Program-made: the position numbers and the translations under genes
Part shown: positions 47,007-57,909 of the stretch, piece after piece
How the letters are laid out: each line of letters begins with the position of its first letter
How positions within the stretch are numbered: position 1 is the stretch's first letter
Source: Pseudonocardia hierapolitana
GTDB lineage: Bacteria > Actinomycetota > Actinomycetes > Mycobacteriales > Pseudonocardiaceae
Direction of reading: 5' to 3'
Assembly: GCF_007994075.1 (NCBI RefSeq)
Contig: NZ_VIWU01000001.1
Span: forward strand, 4,960,001-5,024,000
DNA length: 64,000 bases
Notes under the pieces: generated by a model
What the model was told of the DNA's origin: nothing
What the model saw: only the letters and a program-made list of their open reading frames with translations
The model's database searches: none

Positions 47007-48844
47007 GGGACCTGCCGCACGGCTCCCTTGTCGGCGCTGGTGGCCAGGGCCGCGTAGGCGCGCAGCGCCTTGCTGACCGGCCGGTCGCGCTCCTTCGGCT
47101 GCCACGGCCGCTCGCTCGCGTCCATCTTGGTGCGCCGCTCGGCGAGCACCTCGTCGGGGACCTCGACCTCGAGCAGCCGCGCCCTGACGTCGATGAGAAC
47201 GGTGTCGCCGTCCTCGATCAGGCCGATCACGCCGCCGCTCGCGGCCTCGGGGGAGATGTGCCCCACCGAGATGCCGCTGGAGCCGCCGGAGAACCGGCCG
47301 TCGGTGATCAGGGCGCACTTCGCACCGAGGCCCGAGCCCTTGAGGAACGCGGTGGGGTGCAGCATCTCCTGCATCCCGGGGCCGCCTGCTGGTCCCTCGT
47401 AACGCACGACGAGCACGTCGCCGGGCTGGATCTGCTTGGTGAGGATGACCGACACGGCCTCCTCCTGGCTGTCCACCACCCGCGCCGGGCCCTCGAAGCG
47501 CCAGATGTCCTCGGGGATGCCCGCAGTCTTGATCACGGCGCCGTCCGGGGCGATGTTGCCGCGCAGCACGGCCAGCCCGCCGTCCGCGGTGTAGGCGTGG
47601 GCGACGTCGCGGATGCAGCCGCCCTCCGCGTCGGTGTCGAGCGACGACCAGCGGTTCTCGGTGGAGAACGCCTCGGTGGTGCGCACGCCGCCGGGCGCGG
47701 CGTGGAACAGCTCCACGGCCTTCTCCGACGCCGAGCCGCTGCGGATGTCCCACTCCGAGAGCCACCGCGCGAGCGTCGGCGCGTGCACGGTGTGCACGTC
47801 CTCGTGCAGCAGGCCGGCCCGCCACAGCTCGCCGAGGATGGCCGGGATGCCGCCTGCGCGGTGCACGTCCTCCATGTGGTAGCTGGAGTTCGGCGAGACC
47901 TTGGCCAGGCACGGCACGCGGCGCGAGACCTCGTCGATCGCCGCGAGGTCGAAGTCGATCTCACCTTCCTGCGCTGCTGCGAGGATGTGCAGCACCGTGT
48001 TCGTGGAGCCGCCCATCGCGACGTCGAGCGCCATCGCGTTCTCGAACGCGTGCCGGTTGGCGATCGAGCGCGGCAGCACGGACGCGTCGTCCTCGCCGTA
48101 CCAGCGCTTCGCGAGCGCCATCACGGTGCGGCCCGCCTCGAGGAACAGTTCGCGGCGCGCGGCGTGGGTGGCCAGGGTGGAACCGTTGCCGGGCAGGGCG
48201 AGGCCGAGCGCCTCGGTGAGGCAGTTCATCGAGTTGGCGGTGAACATGCCCGAGCACGAGCCGCACGTGGGGCACGCCGAGCGCTCGACCTCGGTGAGGC
48301 CGGCCTCGTCCACCTGCGACGACGCCGAGGCGGCGATCGCGGTGATCAGGTCGGTGGGCGCCTGGGCGACCCCGCCGACGACGACGGCCTTGCCGGCCTC
48401 CATCGGCCCACCCGAGACGAAGACGGTGGGGATGTCGAGCCGCATCGCGGCGTTGAGCATGCCCGGGGTGATCTTGTCGCAGTTGGAGATGCAGACGAGC
48501 GCGTCGGCGGCGTGGCCGTTGACCATGTACTCGACGGCGTCGGCGATCACCTCGCGCGAGGGCAGCGAGTAGAGCATCCCGCCGTGCCCCATCGCAATGC
48601 CGTCGTCCACGGCGATGGTGTTGAACTCCCGCGCCACGCCGCCCGCCTCGCGGACGGCACCGGCGACGAGGTCGCCGAGGTCCTTGAGGTGTACGTGCCC
48701 GGGCACGAACTGGGTGTAGGAGTTGGCGATCGCGACGATCGGCTTGCCGAAGTCGTCGTCCCCCATGCCGGTGGCGCGCCAGAGCGAGCGCGCTCCGGCG
48801 GCGTTGCGACCGTGGGTGGTGACTCGGGACCGGAGTGCCGGCAC
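47003..48844 (-). CDS. ilvD: Dihydroxy-acid dehydratase IlvD
   Basis: This is a 613-residue dehydratase. It has [27 protein letters not shown] and [20 protein letters not shown] (iron-sulfur cysteines), and the C-terminal [20 protein letters not shown]. It makes the 2-oxo acids before valine and isoleucine, completing the pathway with IlvBNC encoded 4 kb away. The GTG start is the only good choice for the family N-terminus. A TetR regulator is divergent, 191 bases upstream. Confidence 0.96.
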   Translation of the reverse strand: MPALRSRVTTHGRNAAGARSLWRATGMGDDDFGKPIVAIANSYTQFVPGHVHLKDLGDLVAGAVREAGGVAREFNTIAVDDGIAMGHGGMLYSLPSREVIADAVEYMVNGHAADALVCISNCDKITPGMLNAAMRLDIPTVFVSGGPMEAGKAVVVGGVAQAPTDLITAIAASASSQVDEAGLTEVERSACPTCGSCSGMFTANSMNCLTEALGLALPGNGSTLATHAARRELFLEAGRTVMALAKRWYGEDDASVLPRSIANRHAFENAMALDVAMGGSTNTVLHILAAAQEGEIDFDLAAIDEVSRRVPCLAKVSPNSSYHMEDVHRAGGIPAILGELWRAGLLHEDVHTVHAPTLARWLSEWDIRSGSASEKAVELFHAAPGGVRTTEAFSTENRWSSLDTDAEGGCIRDVAHAYTADGGLAVLRGNIAPDGAVIKTAGIPEDIWRFEGPARVVDSQEEAVSVILTKQIQPGDVLVVRYEGPAGGPGMQEMLHPTAFLKGSGLGAKCALITDGRFSGGSSGISVGHISPEAASGGVIGLIEDGDTVLIDVRARLLEVEVPDEVLAERRTKMDASERPWQPKERDRPVSKALRAYAALATSADKGAVRQVP

Positions 48845-49029
48845 GTCTCTTCCTCTCGCTGGGCCGGAAGTGCGCGCTGACTCCGCGGGTGCGGTGGCTC
48901 GGCGGCGTCGCTGCGCTCCGCGCGGGCAGGACCGGACGCGTGGTCGGGCGGGCCGCTAGCGGGATCGACTCCACGTTACGCGTCGGGCGAAGCCCTTCTT
49001 GACGGGCGGTCCTCCGCGGAGGACAATTT

Positions 49030-49042
49030 CTAACTGTGTTAG
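49030..49042. promoter_or_regulatory. Candidate TetR operator over a start codon
   Basis: CTAAC-TGT-GTTAG is a perfect 5-base inverted repeat spanning the GTG (49036) of the TetR gene, in a locally AT-rich stretch (GACAATTTCTAAC). A repressor here would block transcription or initiation of its own operon. Confidence 0.5.
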
Positions 49043-49650
49043 GCGAAGCTACTGCTGATTGGCAGAGCAAACGACGTGAGGCAGCACGGCAGGAGATCCT
49101 CTCAGCCGCATGGGCCGTCGCGCGGGAGAACGGGCTGGCCGCGCTGACCCTGCGCGAGGTCGCGGCGCGCGTCGGCATGCGGGCACCGTCGCTGTACTCG
49201 CACTTCTCGTCGAAGAACGCGATCTACGACGCGATGTTCGGGCAGGCATGGCGCTCCTACGAGGAGCTGACCGACGGCGTCGTCCTCCCGGCGCAGCCGC
49301 GTGCGGCGCTCCGGGCGATGGCCAGGCGGTTCTTCGAGTTCGCGGTGGCGGACCTCCCCCGCAACCAGCTGATGAACCAGCGCACGATCCCCGGCTTCAC
49401 CCCGAGCCCGGAGAGCTACGCCCCCGCCGTACGGGTCGTCGAACGCCTCCGCTCCGACATGGCCGGCATGGGGATCACCGACGACGGGGACGTCGACCTC
49501 TTCATCGCGCTCGTCGGCGGGCTCGCCGACGCCCAGTGGGCCAACGACCCGGGCGGTACGCGCTACGCCCGGCTCCTCGACCGCGCCGTCGACATGTACG
49601 CCGACGCGCTCCACCTTCCGCAGGTCGACGATGACCAGGAGGAGACATGA
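49036..49650 (+). CDS. TetR-family regulator
   Basis: This is a 204-residue TetR protein. The HTH reads ARQEILSAAWAVARENGLAA, LTLREVAARVGMRAPSLYSH, followed by the FSSKNAIYDAMF segment typical of the family, then a TetR_C_33-like ligand domain. The mycothiol-dependent enzyme gene overlaps its stop (ATGA), so regulator and enzyme are one operon. A palindrome over its start suggests autoregulation. Confidence 0.87.
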   Translation: MLGEATADWQSKRREAARQEILSAAWAVARENGLAALTLREVAARVGMRAPSLYSHFSSKNAIYDAMFGQAWRSYEELTDGVVLPAQPRAALRAMARRFFEFAVADLPRNQLMNQRTIPGFTPSPESYAPAVRVVERLRSDMAGMGITDDGDVDLFIALVGGLADAQWANDPGGTRYARLLDRAVDMYADALHLPQVDDDQEET

Positions 49651-50408
49651 CCACCACCCGAACCCGCTCGGCCGCCCCACCGCGCCGGTCCGCCCTCGAC
49701 CGTGACACGGCGATGCGGCTCGCCGCCACCGAGTACGGCCGCTACCTCGAACAGCTGCGTTCCCTGGACGCGGCCGAGTGGACGCGCCCGACCGACTGCC
49801 CGGCGTGGGACGACGTCCGGGCCATGGCAGGGCACTGCCTCGGGATGGCGCAGTTCGCCGCCTCGCTCAAGGTCATGGCGCGGCAGAACGTCACCGCGAC
49901 CCGCCACGGCGGGGTGTTCATCGACGCGCTCACCGGCCTGCAGGTGCAGGAGAACGCCGGCCTGAGCACGGAGGAGCTCCTCGCGCGCTACGCGGAGGTC
50001 GCGCCCCGGGCGGTGCGGGGCAGGCGCCGCCGGTGCGCCGTCATGGGCGCGGCGCCGATGCCGGGCACCCAGGCCATCGGTGGGGTGCCGGAGCGCTGGA
50101 CGTTCGGGTACCTGTTCGCCACGATCCTCACGCGCGACACCTGGATGCACCGCGTCGACACCGCACGTGCCACGGGCCGCGACCTCGTGCTCACGCCGGA
50201 GCACGACGGGGCGATCGTCGCCGACGTCGTTGCCGAGTGGGCCGGCCGGCACGGACAGCCCTACGCCCTCACGCTGACCGGCCCCGCCGGCGGGCGCTGG
50301 AGCTCGGGGAACGGCCCCGAGCTGGAGTCGGATGCGATCGAGTTCTGCCGGGTGCTGTCCGGTCGCGGCCACGGCGAAGGCCTGCTCGGCGTGGAGGTGC
50401 CCTTCTAG
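49647..50408 (+). CDS. Maleylpyruvate isomerase-family mycothiol-dependent protein
   Basis: This 253-residue protein has the MDMPI/DinB-like four-helix bundle. Metal-binding His are visible in MAGHCLGMAQFA and LTRDTWMHRVDTARATG; the WTRPTDCPAWDDVRAM segment is the family signature. Such proteins use mycothiol, the actinobacterial thiol, but most substrates are unknown. It is coupled to the upstream TetR gene, which suggests inducible detoxification. Confidence 0.83.
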   Translation: MTTTRTRSAAPPRRSALDRDTAMRLAATEYGRYLEQLRSLDAAEWTRPTDCPAWDDVRAMAGHCLGMAQFAASLKVMARQNVTATRHGGVFIDALTGLQVQENAGLSTEELLARYAEVAPRAVRGRRRRCAVMGAAPMPGTQAIGGVPERWTFGYLFATILTRDTWMHRVDTARATGRDLVLTPEHDGAIVADVVAEWAGRHGQPYALTLTGPAGGRWSSGNGPELESDAIEFCRVLSGRGHGEGLLGVEVPF

Positions 50409-50448
50409 ACCGGCGAGATTCCGACGACCGGCGCGTTGGTCGGATAGG

Positions 50449-50475
50449 TTCCGACGAGCGCGCCGCTCGTCGGAA
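50449..50475. terminator. Hairpin between convergent genes
   Basis: TTCCGACGAGCG and its exact reverse complement flank a 3-base loop. Related TTCCGACGA/GGTCGGA segments occur just before (50419-50445), giving a cluster of hairpins between the mycothiol-enzyme gene and the convergent PH-domain gene. A bidirectional terminator is likely. Confidence 0.65.
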
Positions 50476-50485
50476 TGGTGCCGGG

Positions 50486-50908
50486 CTACTCGCCGCTCGT
50501 CGCAGGGTCGGGGAGGCGGCCGCCGCTCACCGCGGCGAGCCGGGGCAGGTCGCGCACGTGCACGGCCGGGAGCGCGAGCTCGGAACCGTCGGCGAGCACG
50601 GCGCTGACGCGGGCCGAAGCGGGGTTGCGGGCACGCGCGAGGTGCACCTTCGCGATGTCGCTCCACGGCACCTCGCGGCCGCCGACCATCCGGCGGACCG
50701 AGACGGTCTCGGGGTCGGCGACGGTGCGGACCCGCAGCGTCCACACGATGATCCCGATCGGGACCAGGTAGATCAGCCACAGGTACGGCCCGGCCCACGC
50801 CACCGGGGTGGCGCAGACGGCGAACGTCAACGCCGCCAGCACGACGAGCGGGGAGACGCGGAAGACGGCGCGCGGTGGGGACTCGGGCTGGGCGCTCACG
50901 CCCATCAT
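50486..50908 (-). CDS. PH-domain membrane protein (Cfp6-like)
   Basis: This 140-residue protein has two hydrophobic segments (about 20-60) and then a bacterial PH-like domain: VSVRRMVGGREVPWSDIAKV, VSAVLADGSELALPAVHV. It resembles the mycobacterial low-molecular-weight antigen Cfp6 (Rv3004), which is also next to ilvB. Two ATG codons (50908 and 50905) are possible starts. The function is unknown. Confidence 0.75.
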   Translation of the reverse strand: MMGVSAQPESPPRAVFRVSPLVVLAALTFAVCATPVAWAGPYLWLIYLVPIGIIVWTLRVRTVADPETVSVRRMVGGREVPWSDIAKVHLARARNPASARVSAVLADGSELALPAVHVRDLPRLAAVSGGRLPDPATSGE

Positions 50909-50931
50909 GGTCGCACCGCACTGATGTTCCT

Positions 50932-50950
50932 GAACGTGGCATTCCTCAAC
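50932..50950. repeat. Solo diverged arm of the dispersed repeat
   Basis: These 19 bases match one arm of the 3324/62518/63604 palindromes at 16 of 19 positions, without a partner arm. They lie between the divergent PH-domain gene and the ilvB leader. Confidence 0.5.
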
Positions 50951-51041
50951 CTGGGGAACTCGCGTGTGGATGGCGGGATCCTCCAGCGCCCGCTTCGGGA
51001 GACCCCACAATCCCACGATCTGGTACGTGCGTCTCACGGAA

Positions 51042-51071
51042 TTGACGCGCCGACGATCGGGCGGCTAGCGT
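51042..51071 (+). promoter_or_regulatory. ilvBNC promoter
   Basis: TTGACG (51042) and TAGCGT (51066) are separated by 18 bases. Transcription would begin about at the ATG of the leader peptide (51079), so the leader message is probably leaderless. Confidence 0.7.
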
Positions 51072-51078
51072 CGCCGTC

Positions 51079-51126
51079 ATGTCCGCCATCCGGGTGCTCG
51101 TACTTCTCAGGCGCGTCCACGCCTGA
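51079..51126 (+). CDS. ilvB leader peptide
   Basis: The frame encodes [15 protein letters not shown], with seven Ile, Val or Leu among 15 residues and the otherwise rare codons GTA and CTT in the run. It lies just upstream of a hairpin with a T-run and of ilvB. It resembles the 15-residue ilvB leader I remember from Corynebacterium glutamicum. Ribosome stalling here when branched-chain tRNAs are uncharged would control read-through. Confidence 0.85.
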   Translation: MSAIRVLVLLRRVHA

Positions 51127-51189
51127 GCGAGCCCTCGGTCGTCGACGCGCCACCCTCGTTCCGTCAGCCCGACGGTCGAGGGTTTTTTT
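51108..51189 (+). terminator. ilvBNC transcription attenuator
   Basis: The terminator is CCCTCGTTCCGTC (51153-51165) paired with GACGGTCGAGGG (51171-51182), followed by seven T. Competing pairings exist: a hairpin CAGGCG/CGCCTG over the leader stop (51108-51125), GGCGCGTC (51110-51117) with GACGCGCC (51144-51151), and CCCTCGGTCGTCG (51132-51144) with the 3' terminator arm. Together they make a classical attenuator. Confidence 0.82.
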
Positions 51190-51227
51190 CTGTCCGGATC
51201 CCGACCCCCATGCGGAGCGATCAGCAG

Positions 51228-53152
51228 ATGACCACCGCAACGCCCCGATCCGGCCCGGTCCCCGGGCCGCCGGCCCCCAAGCCGGGGCCGCCTCCGGGCC
51301 GCCAGGGCCAGCCCACCACCGCGGGCCAGTCCTCAACCGCAGGCCAGCCGGTACGGCGCATCGAGGAGGTGCCGATGACCGGTGCCCAGTCGCTCGTGCG
51401 CTCGCTCGAGGAGGTGGGCTGCGAGGTCGTCTTCGGCATCCCGGGCGGCACGATCCTCCCGGCGTACGACCCGCTGCTCGACTCCACGAAGGTGCGGCAC
51501 GTGCTCGTGCGCCACGAGCAGGGCGCAGGCCACGCCGCCACCGGCTACGCCCAGGCCACCGGCAAGGTGGGCGTCTGCATGGCGACCTCGGGTCCGGGTG
51601 CCACGAACCTGGTCACCCCGATCGCCGACGCGCACATGGACTCGATCCCCGTGGTTGCGATCACCGGTCAGCAGAGCCGCCCGCTGATCGGCACGGACGC
51701 GTTCCAGGAAGCCGACATCACCGGCATCACCATGCCGATCACCAAGCACAACATGCTCGTGACCGACGCGACGGAGATCCCGCGCGCGATCATGGAGGCG
51801 TTCCACCTGGCGTCCACGGGCCGACCCGGCCCGGTGCTGGTGGACATCCCGAAGGACGTGCTGCAGGAGAAGACCACGTTCTCCTGGCCGCCGGAGATGA
51901 AGCTGCCCGGCTACCGGCCGACGACCCGGCCGCACGGCAAGCAGATCCGCGAGGCGGCCAAGCTCATGTGCTCGGCCAGGCAGCCCGTGCTCTACGTCGG
52001 CGGCGGCGTGCTCAAGGCCGAGGCCACGGCCGAGCTGCTCGAGCTGGCCGAGCTCACCGGCATCCCGGTCGTCACCACGCTGATGGCGCGCGGCGCCTTC
52101 CCGGACGGCCACCAGCAGCACGTCGGGATGCCGGGCATGCACGGCACGGTCGCCGCCGTGGCGGCCATGCAGCGGGCCGACCTGCTGGTGGCACTCGGCG
52201 CCCGGTTCGACGACCGGGTCACCGGGCAGCTGTCGACGTTCGCGCCGCACGCCGCCGTCGTGCACGCCGACATCGACCCGGCGGAGATCTCGAAGAACCG
52301 CCGCGCGGACGTCCCGATCGTGGGCGACTGCAAGGAGGTCATCACCGAGCTGATCGACGCCGTGCGCGCCGAGCGGGCCGCCGGCACGGCCGACCTCACG
52401 CCGTGGTGGGCGCAGCTGGACGAGCTGCGCGAGACCTACCCGCTCGGCTACGACTGGCCGGCCGACGGTTCGCTCTCCCCGCAGTACGTCATCGAGCGGA
52501 TCGGCGAGATCGCCGGGCCGGACGCCGTCTACACCGCGGGTGTCGGCCAGCACCAGATGTGGGCGGCCCAGTTCATCAGGTACGAGAAGCCGCGGTCCTG
52601 GCTGAACTCCGGTGGCCTCGGCACGATGGGCTTCGCGGTGCCGGCCGCGATGGGCGCGAAGATGGCCCGCCCCGACGCCGTGGTGTGGGCGATCGACGGC
52701 GACGGCTGCTTCCAGATGACCAACCAGGAGCTCGCCACCTGCGCGATCGAGAACATCCCGATCAAGGTGGCCGTCATCAACAACGGCAACCTGGGCATGG
52801 TCCGCCAGTGGCAGAACCTGTTCTACTCGGAGCGGTACTCCAACACCGATCTCGGCACGCACAAGCACCGGATCCCGGATTTCAAGCTGCTCGCAGAGGC
52901 CATGGGCTGCGTGGGGCTGCGCGCGGAGTCCAAGGAGGACGTCGACCGGGTGATCCACCAGGCCATGGAGATCGACGACCGGCCGGTCGTCATCGACTTC
53001 GTGGTCGGCGCCGACGCCCAGGTGTGGCCGATGGTGGCCGCGGGCACCGGGAACGACCAGATCATGGCGGCCCGTGACATCCGGCCGCTCTTCGACTCGG
53101 ACGAGCTCGTCGCCGACGACGCGACGGCCAGCACGCAGATGACGAGGGAAGC

Positions 53153-53156
<4 letters not shown>
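51228..53156 (+). CDS. ilvB: Acetolactate synthase large subunit IlvB
   Basis: This is a 642-residue ThDP enzyme. An N-terminal Pro/Gly/Gln-rich stretch of about 45 residues precedes the catalytic part: [14 protein letters not shown], the activating Glu in [15 protein letters not shown], and the ThDP-magnesium motif [20 protein letters not shown]...NNGN. It makes acetolactate and acetohydroxybutyrate. ATG 51228 is preferred because GGAG lies 11 bases before; ATG 51210 is possible. It is under the attenuator upstream. ilvN overlaps its stop. Confidence 0.96.
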
Positions 53157-54692
<1,536 letters not shown>

Positions 54693-54711
54693 GCCTCCCA
54701 CCGATCGCACG

Positions 54712-54752
54712 AACGGCCCGTCCGTCCAGCCCTACTGGACGGACGGGCCGTT
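54712..54752 (+). terminator. Terminator of ilvBNC
   Basis: AACGGCCCGTCCGTCCAG and its exact reverse complement form an 18-bp stem with a CCCTA loop, 20 bases after the ilvC stop. It ends only 14 bases before the next gene start. Confidence 0.85.
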
Positions 54753-54765
54753 CCTGCATGATCGG

Positions 54766-55941
54766 GTGGTGGACGTCGACGCCCTCAGGGCACGGACCCC
54801 GGGGTGTGCCCAGCGGGTGCACCTGAACAACGCGGGCGCGGGCCTGCTCGCGCAGCCGACAGTGGACGTCATGGTCGGGCACCTCCGCTGGGAGGCGGAG
54901 ATCGGCGGGTACGAGGCCGCGGACGCCGCCCGGGACGACATCGCGGCGGTGTACGCCGCGGTCGCCGAGCTGGTGGGAGGCGCGCGCGAGGAGATCGCGT
55001 TCTTCGACAACGCCACCCACGCCTGGAACGCCGCGTTCTACTCGGTGCCGCTCGGCCCCGGCGACCGGATCCTCACCGGCCGCGCCGAGTACGGCAGCAA
55101 CGTGCTGGCCTACCTGCAGGTGGCGCAGCGGACCGGCGCCGAGGTCGTCGTCGTCCCGAACGACGGGAGCGGGCAGCTCGACACCACCGCGCTGGCCGAC
55201 CTCGTCGACGAGCGCACGCGGCTGATCGGGCTCAGCCACGTACCCACCAGCGGCGGGCTCGTCAACCCGGCCGTCGAGGTCGGGCGCATCGCGCGGGAGG
55301 CCGGTGTGCTCTACCTGCTCGACGCCACGCAGTCGGTGGGCCAGTTCCCGGTCGACGTGCGCGAGATCGGCTGCGACATGCTGTCCGCCACCGGGCGGAA
55401 GTTCCTGCGCGGCCCGCGCGGCACCGGCTTCCTCTGGGTGCGCTCCGCCGCGCTGGAGCGGCTCGACCCCTACGTCGCCGAGATCCGCTCCGCCACCTGG
55501 GACGGCGGGCGCGGCTTCACATGGGCCGACGGGGCACGGCGCTTCGAGTCCTGGGAGAACAGCTACGTCAACCAGCTCGGCCTGGGAGCCGCCGTCCGGC
55601 AGGCGCTCGACCTGGGCATGGACGCCATCGCCGCACGCACCCTGGCGCTGGGCGCCACGCTGCGCGAGCGGCTCGACGCGGTGCCCGGGGTGTCCACCCA
55701 CGACCTGGGCAGCAACCGGTGCGCGATCGTCACGGCGAAGGTCGACGGCGTGCCGACCGCCGAGGTCGTCGCCGCGCTCGCCCGCGCCGGGGTCAACGCG
55801 ACCGCCACCGTGCCCGAGGACACCCAGTTCGACACGGAGGTGCGCGACGTGCACCCGCTGGTGCGCCTGTCTCCGCACTACTACAACACCGAGAGCGAGC
55901 TGGACCGCGCGGTCGAGGTGATCGCCGGCCTTGCGCGCTGA
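54766..55941 (+). CDS. Class V aminotransferase-fold protein
   Basis: This is a 391-residue PLP enzyme. It begins VHLNNAGAGLLAQPTVDVM, has YLLDATQSVGQFPVDV with the PLP Asp, and the Schiff-base Lys in LSATGRKFLRGPRGTGFLW. The pattern resembles isopenicillin-N-epimerase-like/selenocysteine-lyase-like enzymes (LNNAG start). EgtE-type C-S lyase is a possible relative, but no ergothioneine genes are nearby. Start GTG 54766 or 54769. Confidence 0.8.
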   Translation: MVDVDALRARTPGCAQRVHLNNAGAGLLAQPTVDVMVGHLRWEAEIGGYEAADAARDDIAAVYAAVAELVGGAREEIAFFDNATHAWNAAFYSVPLGPGDRILTGRAEYGSNVLAYLQVAQRTGAEVVVVPNDGSGQLDTTALADLVDERTRLIGLSHVPTSGGLVNPAVEVGRIAREAGVLYLLDATQSVGQFPVDVREIGCDMLSATGRKFLRGPRGTGFLWVRSAALERLDPYVAEIRSATWDGGRGFTWADGARRFESWENSYVNQLGLGAAVRQALDLGMDAIAARTLALGATLRERLDAVPGVSTHDLGSNRCAIVTAKVDGVPTAEVVAALARAGVNATATVPEDTQFDTEVRDVHPLVRLSPHYYNTESELDRAVEVIAGLAR

Positions 55942-55979
55942 ACCGCGTGGAGGACGGGCGCGGAGGGGGACGGGGAGCG

Positions 55980-56663
55980 ATGGGGGCGGACGCCGCGGGA
56001 ATCCGGGCCGCGGTCGAGGCGACGGTGAACGCCGGAACGACGTACTTCGAGATGTGGCTCGAGTCCGAGCCCGCCGCGATGATGCGGTCGCGCAGCCGCG
56101 GGATCTGCGACTTCACCCACCGGCGCGCGGTCGCCCACACGGTGACGGAGCTACCGCGGGACGTCCCCGATGTGTTCCAGATCACCGATGGTGGGGTCGT
56201 CTACAGCCAGGAGGCGGACGACCAGTGGCACGTCCTGGACATGGGTGGCTGGGGGTCGGCGAGCCTGATGGCCGTACTCGGCTGGCTCTACGGGGTGGTG
56301 GAGGTGCGGACGGCCGAGAGCCGGGACCACGCCGTGACGATGAGCGCGCAGCGCGCGGTCGAGGCCGGCCCCGCGCCGTTGCGCGACGAGCTCCGCACGG
56401 CCTTCCACCAGGCCGGTCATCTCGACGCGGTCGCGACCGGGAGGGTCCGCACCGACGCCGCCGACCGGGTCACCGAATGCCGGCTCGAGCTCCCGCCCGG
56501 CCGGGGCGGGCTGTTCGGCTCGTACGACATCCGCTCCCGCATCACCCTCACCCTCTCCGACTTCGGCGGACCGGCGAACATCCGGCCCCCGGACGCCGGT
56601 CCCGCCCAGCCGATCGGGGAGATCGTCGAGCGGATCCTCCGGCGCTCGGAGGAGGGCGAGTGA
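55980..56663 (+). CDS. Hypothetical protein, 227 residues
   Basis: I do not recognise it. It is a soluble, likely beta-rich protein (ITDGGVVYSQEADDQWHVLD, SYDIRSRITLTLSDFGG) that starts GADAAGIRAAVEATVNAG; it could be a small lipid- or ligand-binding fold, but without a signal peptide. GGGGAG lies close before ATG 55980. It follows the aminotransferase by 38 bases and may be cotranscribed. Confidence 0.6.
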   Translation: MGADAAGIRAAVEATVNAGTTYFEMWLESEPAAMMRSRSRGICDFTHRRAVAHTVTELPRDVPDVFQITDGGVVYSQEADDQWHVLDMGGWGSASLMAVLGWLYGVVEVRTAESRDHAVTMSAQRAVEAGPAPLRDELRTAFHQAGHLDAVATGRVRTDAADRVTECRLELPPGRGGLFGSYDIRSRITLTLSDFGGPANIRPPDAGPAQPIGEIVERILRRSEEGE

Positions 56664-56752
56664 CCCCGTGAGCGGACGCTGCCGACCGTCGCGGGAAGAC
56701 GTGGGGGGACTCGGGGGTTGACCATGGCGTCCCGCAACGAAAGGTCGCCGCC

Positions 56753-57751
56753 GTGTCCGTTCCCCTGCCGCTGTCGATCCTCGACCTCGCCACCGTCAGG
56801 GACGGCGAGACGATCCGCGAAGGCCTCGAGGCGAGCGTGGCGTTCGCGCAGCGGGCGGAGGAGTGGGGGTTCCGGCGGATCTGGTACGCCGAGCACCACA
56901 ACATGCGGGCGGTGGCGTCCTCGGCGACGAGCGTCCTGATCGCGCACGTCGCGGCACACACCGAGCGGATCACCCTCGGATCGGGCGGCGTCATGCTGCC
57001 CAACCACTCACCGCTCGTGATCGCCGAGCAGTTCGGCACGCTCGCCAGCCTGCATCCGGGACGGATCGAGCTCGGACTCGGTCGCGCGCCCGGCACCGAC
57101 CAGGCCACCGTCTCCGCCCTGCGCCGCGACCCGGGAGCGGCCGACCGCTTCCCCCAGGACGTCCAGGAGCTGCAGGCCTTCCTCTCCGACGAGAGCCTGA
57201 TCCCGGGTGTGCACGCCTACCCCGGACGCGGCACGAACGTGCCGGTCACGATCCTCGGCTCGTCGCTGTACGGGGCGCGGGTGGCCGCGGCGCTCGGGCT
57301 GCCCTACGCGTTCGCCTCGCACTTCGCCCCGGACGCCCTCGAACAGGCGGTCGCCCTCTACCGCAAGGAGTTCCGGCCGTCTGCGCAGCTCGCCGCGCCG
57401 CACGCGATGGCCGCTGTGAACGTCGTCGTCGCCGACTCCGCCGACGAGGCCGCGGAGGCGCTGCACGCCGTTCAGCGCGACCGCGTGAAGCGGTTCCTCT
57501 CCCGCGGCGGCCACGACCTCACCGACGAGGAGGCCGAGATCCTGCTCGAGGCGCCCGCCGGTCAGCAGATCCGGGCGATGACGCGCTACACCGCCGCGGG
57601 CACCCCCGACGTCGTGGTGAAGTACCTGGACGACTTCGCCCGCCGCGCGGACGCCGACGAGCTGATCGTGACGTTCCCGGTGGTCGATCGGGCGGCGTGG
57701 TTCCGCTCCGCCGAGCTGCTCGTGGAGCAGGTGCGCCCGGCTCGTGTCTGA
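56753..57751 (+). CDS. Luciferase-like FMN-dependent oxidoreductase
   Basis: This 332-residue TIM-barrel protein has [60 protein letters not shown] and [10 protein letters not shown], the pattern of the group of LLM oxidoreductases with an AEHHN motif (MsnO8-like). They use reduced FMN or F420 and oxygen; the substrate is unknown. GTG 56753 opens the family N-terminus. Confidence 0.85.
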   Translation: MSVPLPLSILDLATVRDGETIREGLEASVAFAQRAEEWGFRRIWYAEHHNMRAVASSATSVLIAHVAAHTERITLGSGGVMLPNHSPLVIAEQFGTLASLHPGRIELGLGRAPGTDQATVSALRRDPGAADRFPQDVQELQAFLSDESLIPGVHAYPGRGTNVPVTILGSSLYGARVAAALGLPYAFASHFAPDALEQAVALYRKEFRPSAQLAAPHAMAAVNVVVADSADEAAEALHAVQRDRVKRFLSRGGHDLTDEEAEILLEAPAGQQIRAMTRYTAAGTPDVVVKYLDDFARRADADELIVTFPVVDRAAWFRSAELLVEQVRPARV

Positions 57752-57862
57752 CCGCCTCCGCTTCACTCCGATCGGCGAGCGGGTCTGAGCGGGCGCGGGC
57801 GGTTCGTCCCCTTCGGGTGTCGCCCCGCCCACGCCGCCGTCCCCGGCCCCATCAGCGGCTCT

Positions 57863-57868
57863 ACGATC
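57863..57868 (+). promoter_or_regulatory. Candidate -10 for serA
   Basis: TACGAT lies 41 bases before the serA start in a GC-rich gap. The -35 region is poor, so the call is tentative. Confidence 0.3.
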
Positions 57869-57909
57869 GGGGCCGTACCAGACCTCGATCCGGGAGCCCT
57901 GCAACCGCC

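Noticed and set aside
48845..49035. Possible attenuator leader for ilvD
   Set aside because: No short frame rich in Ile, Leu or Val with a nearby stop and no T-run hairpin is present on the minus strand.
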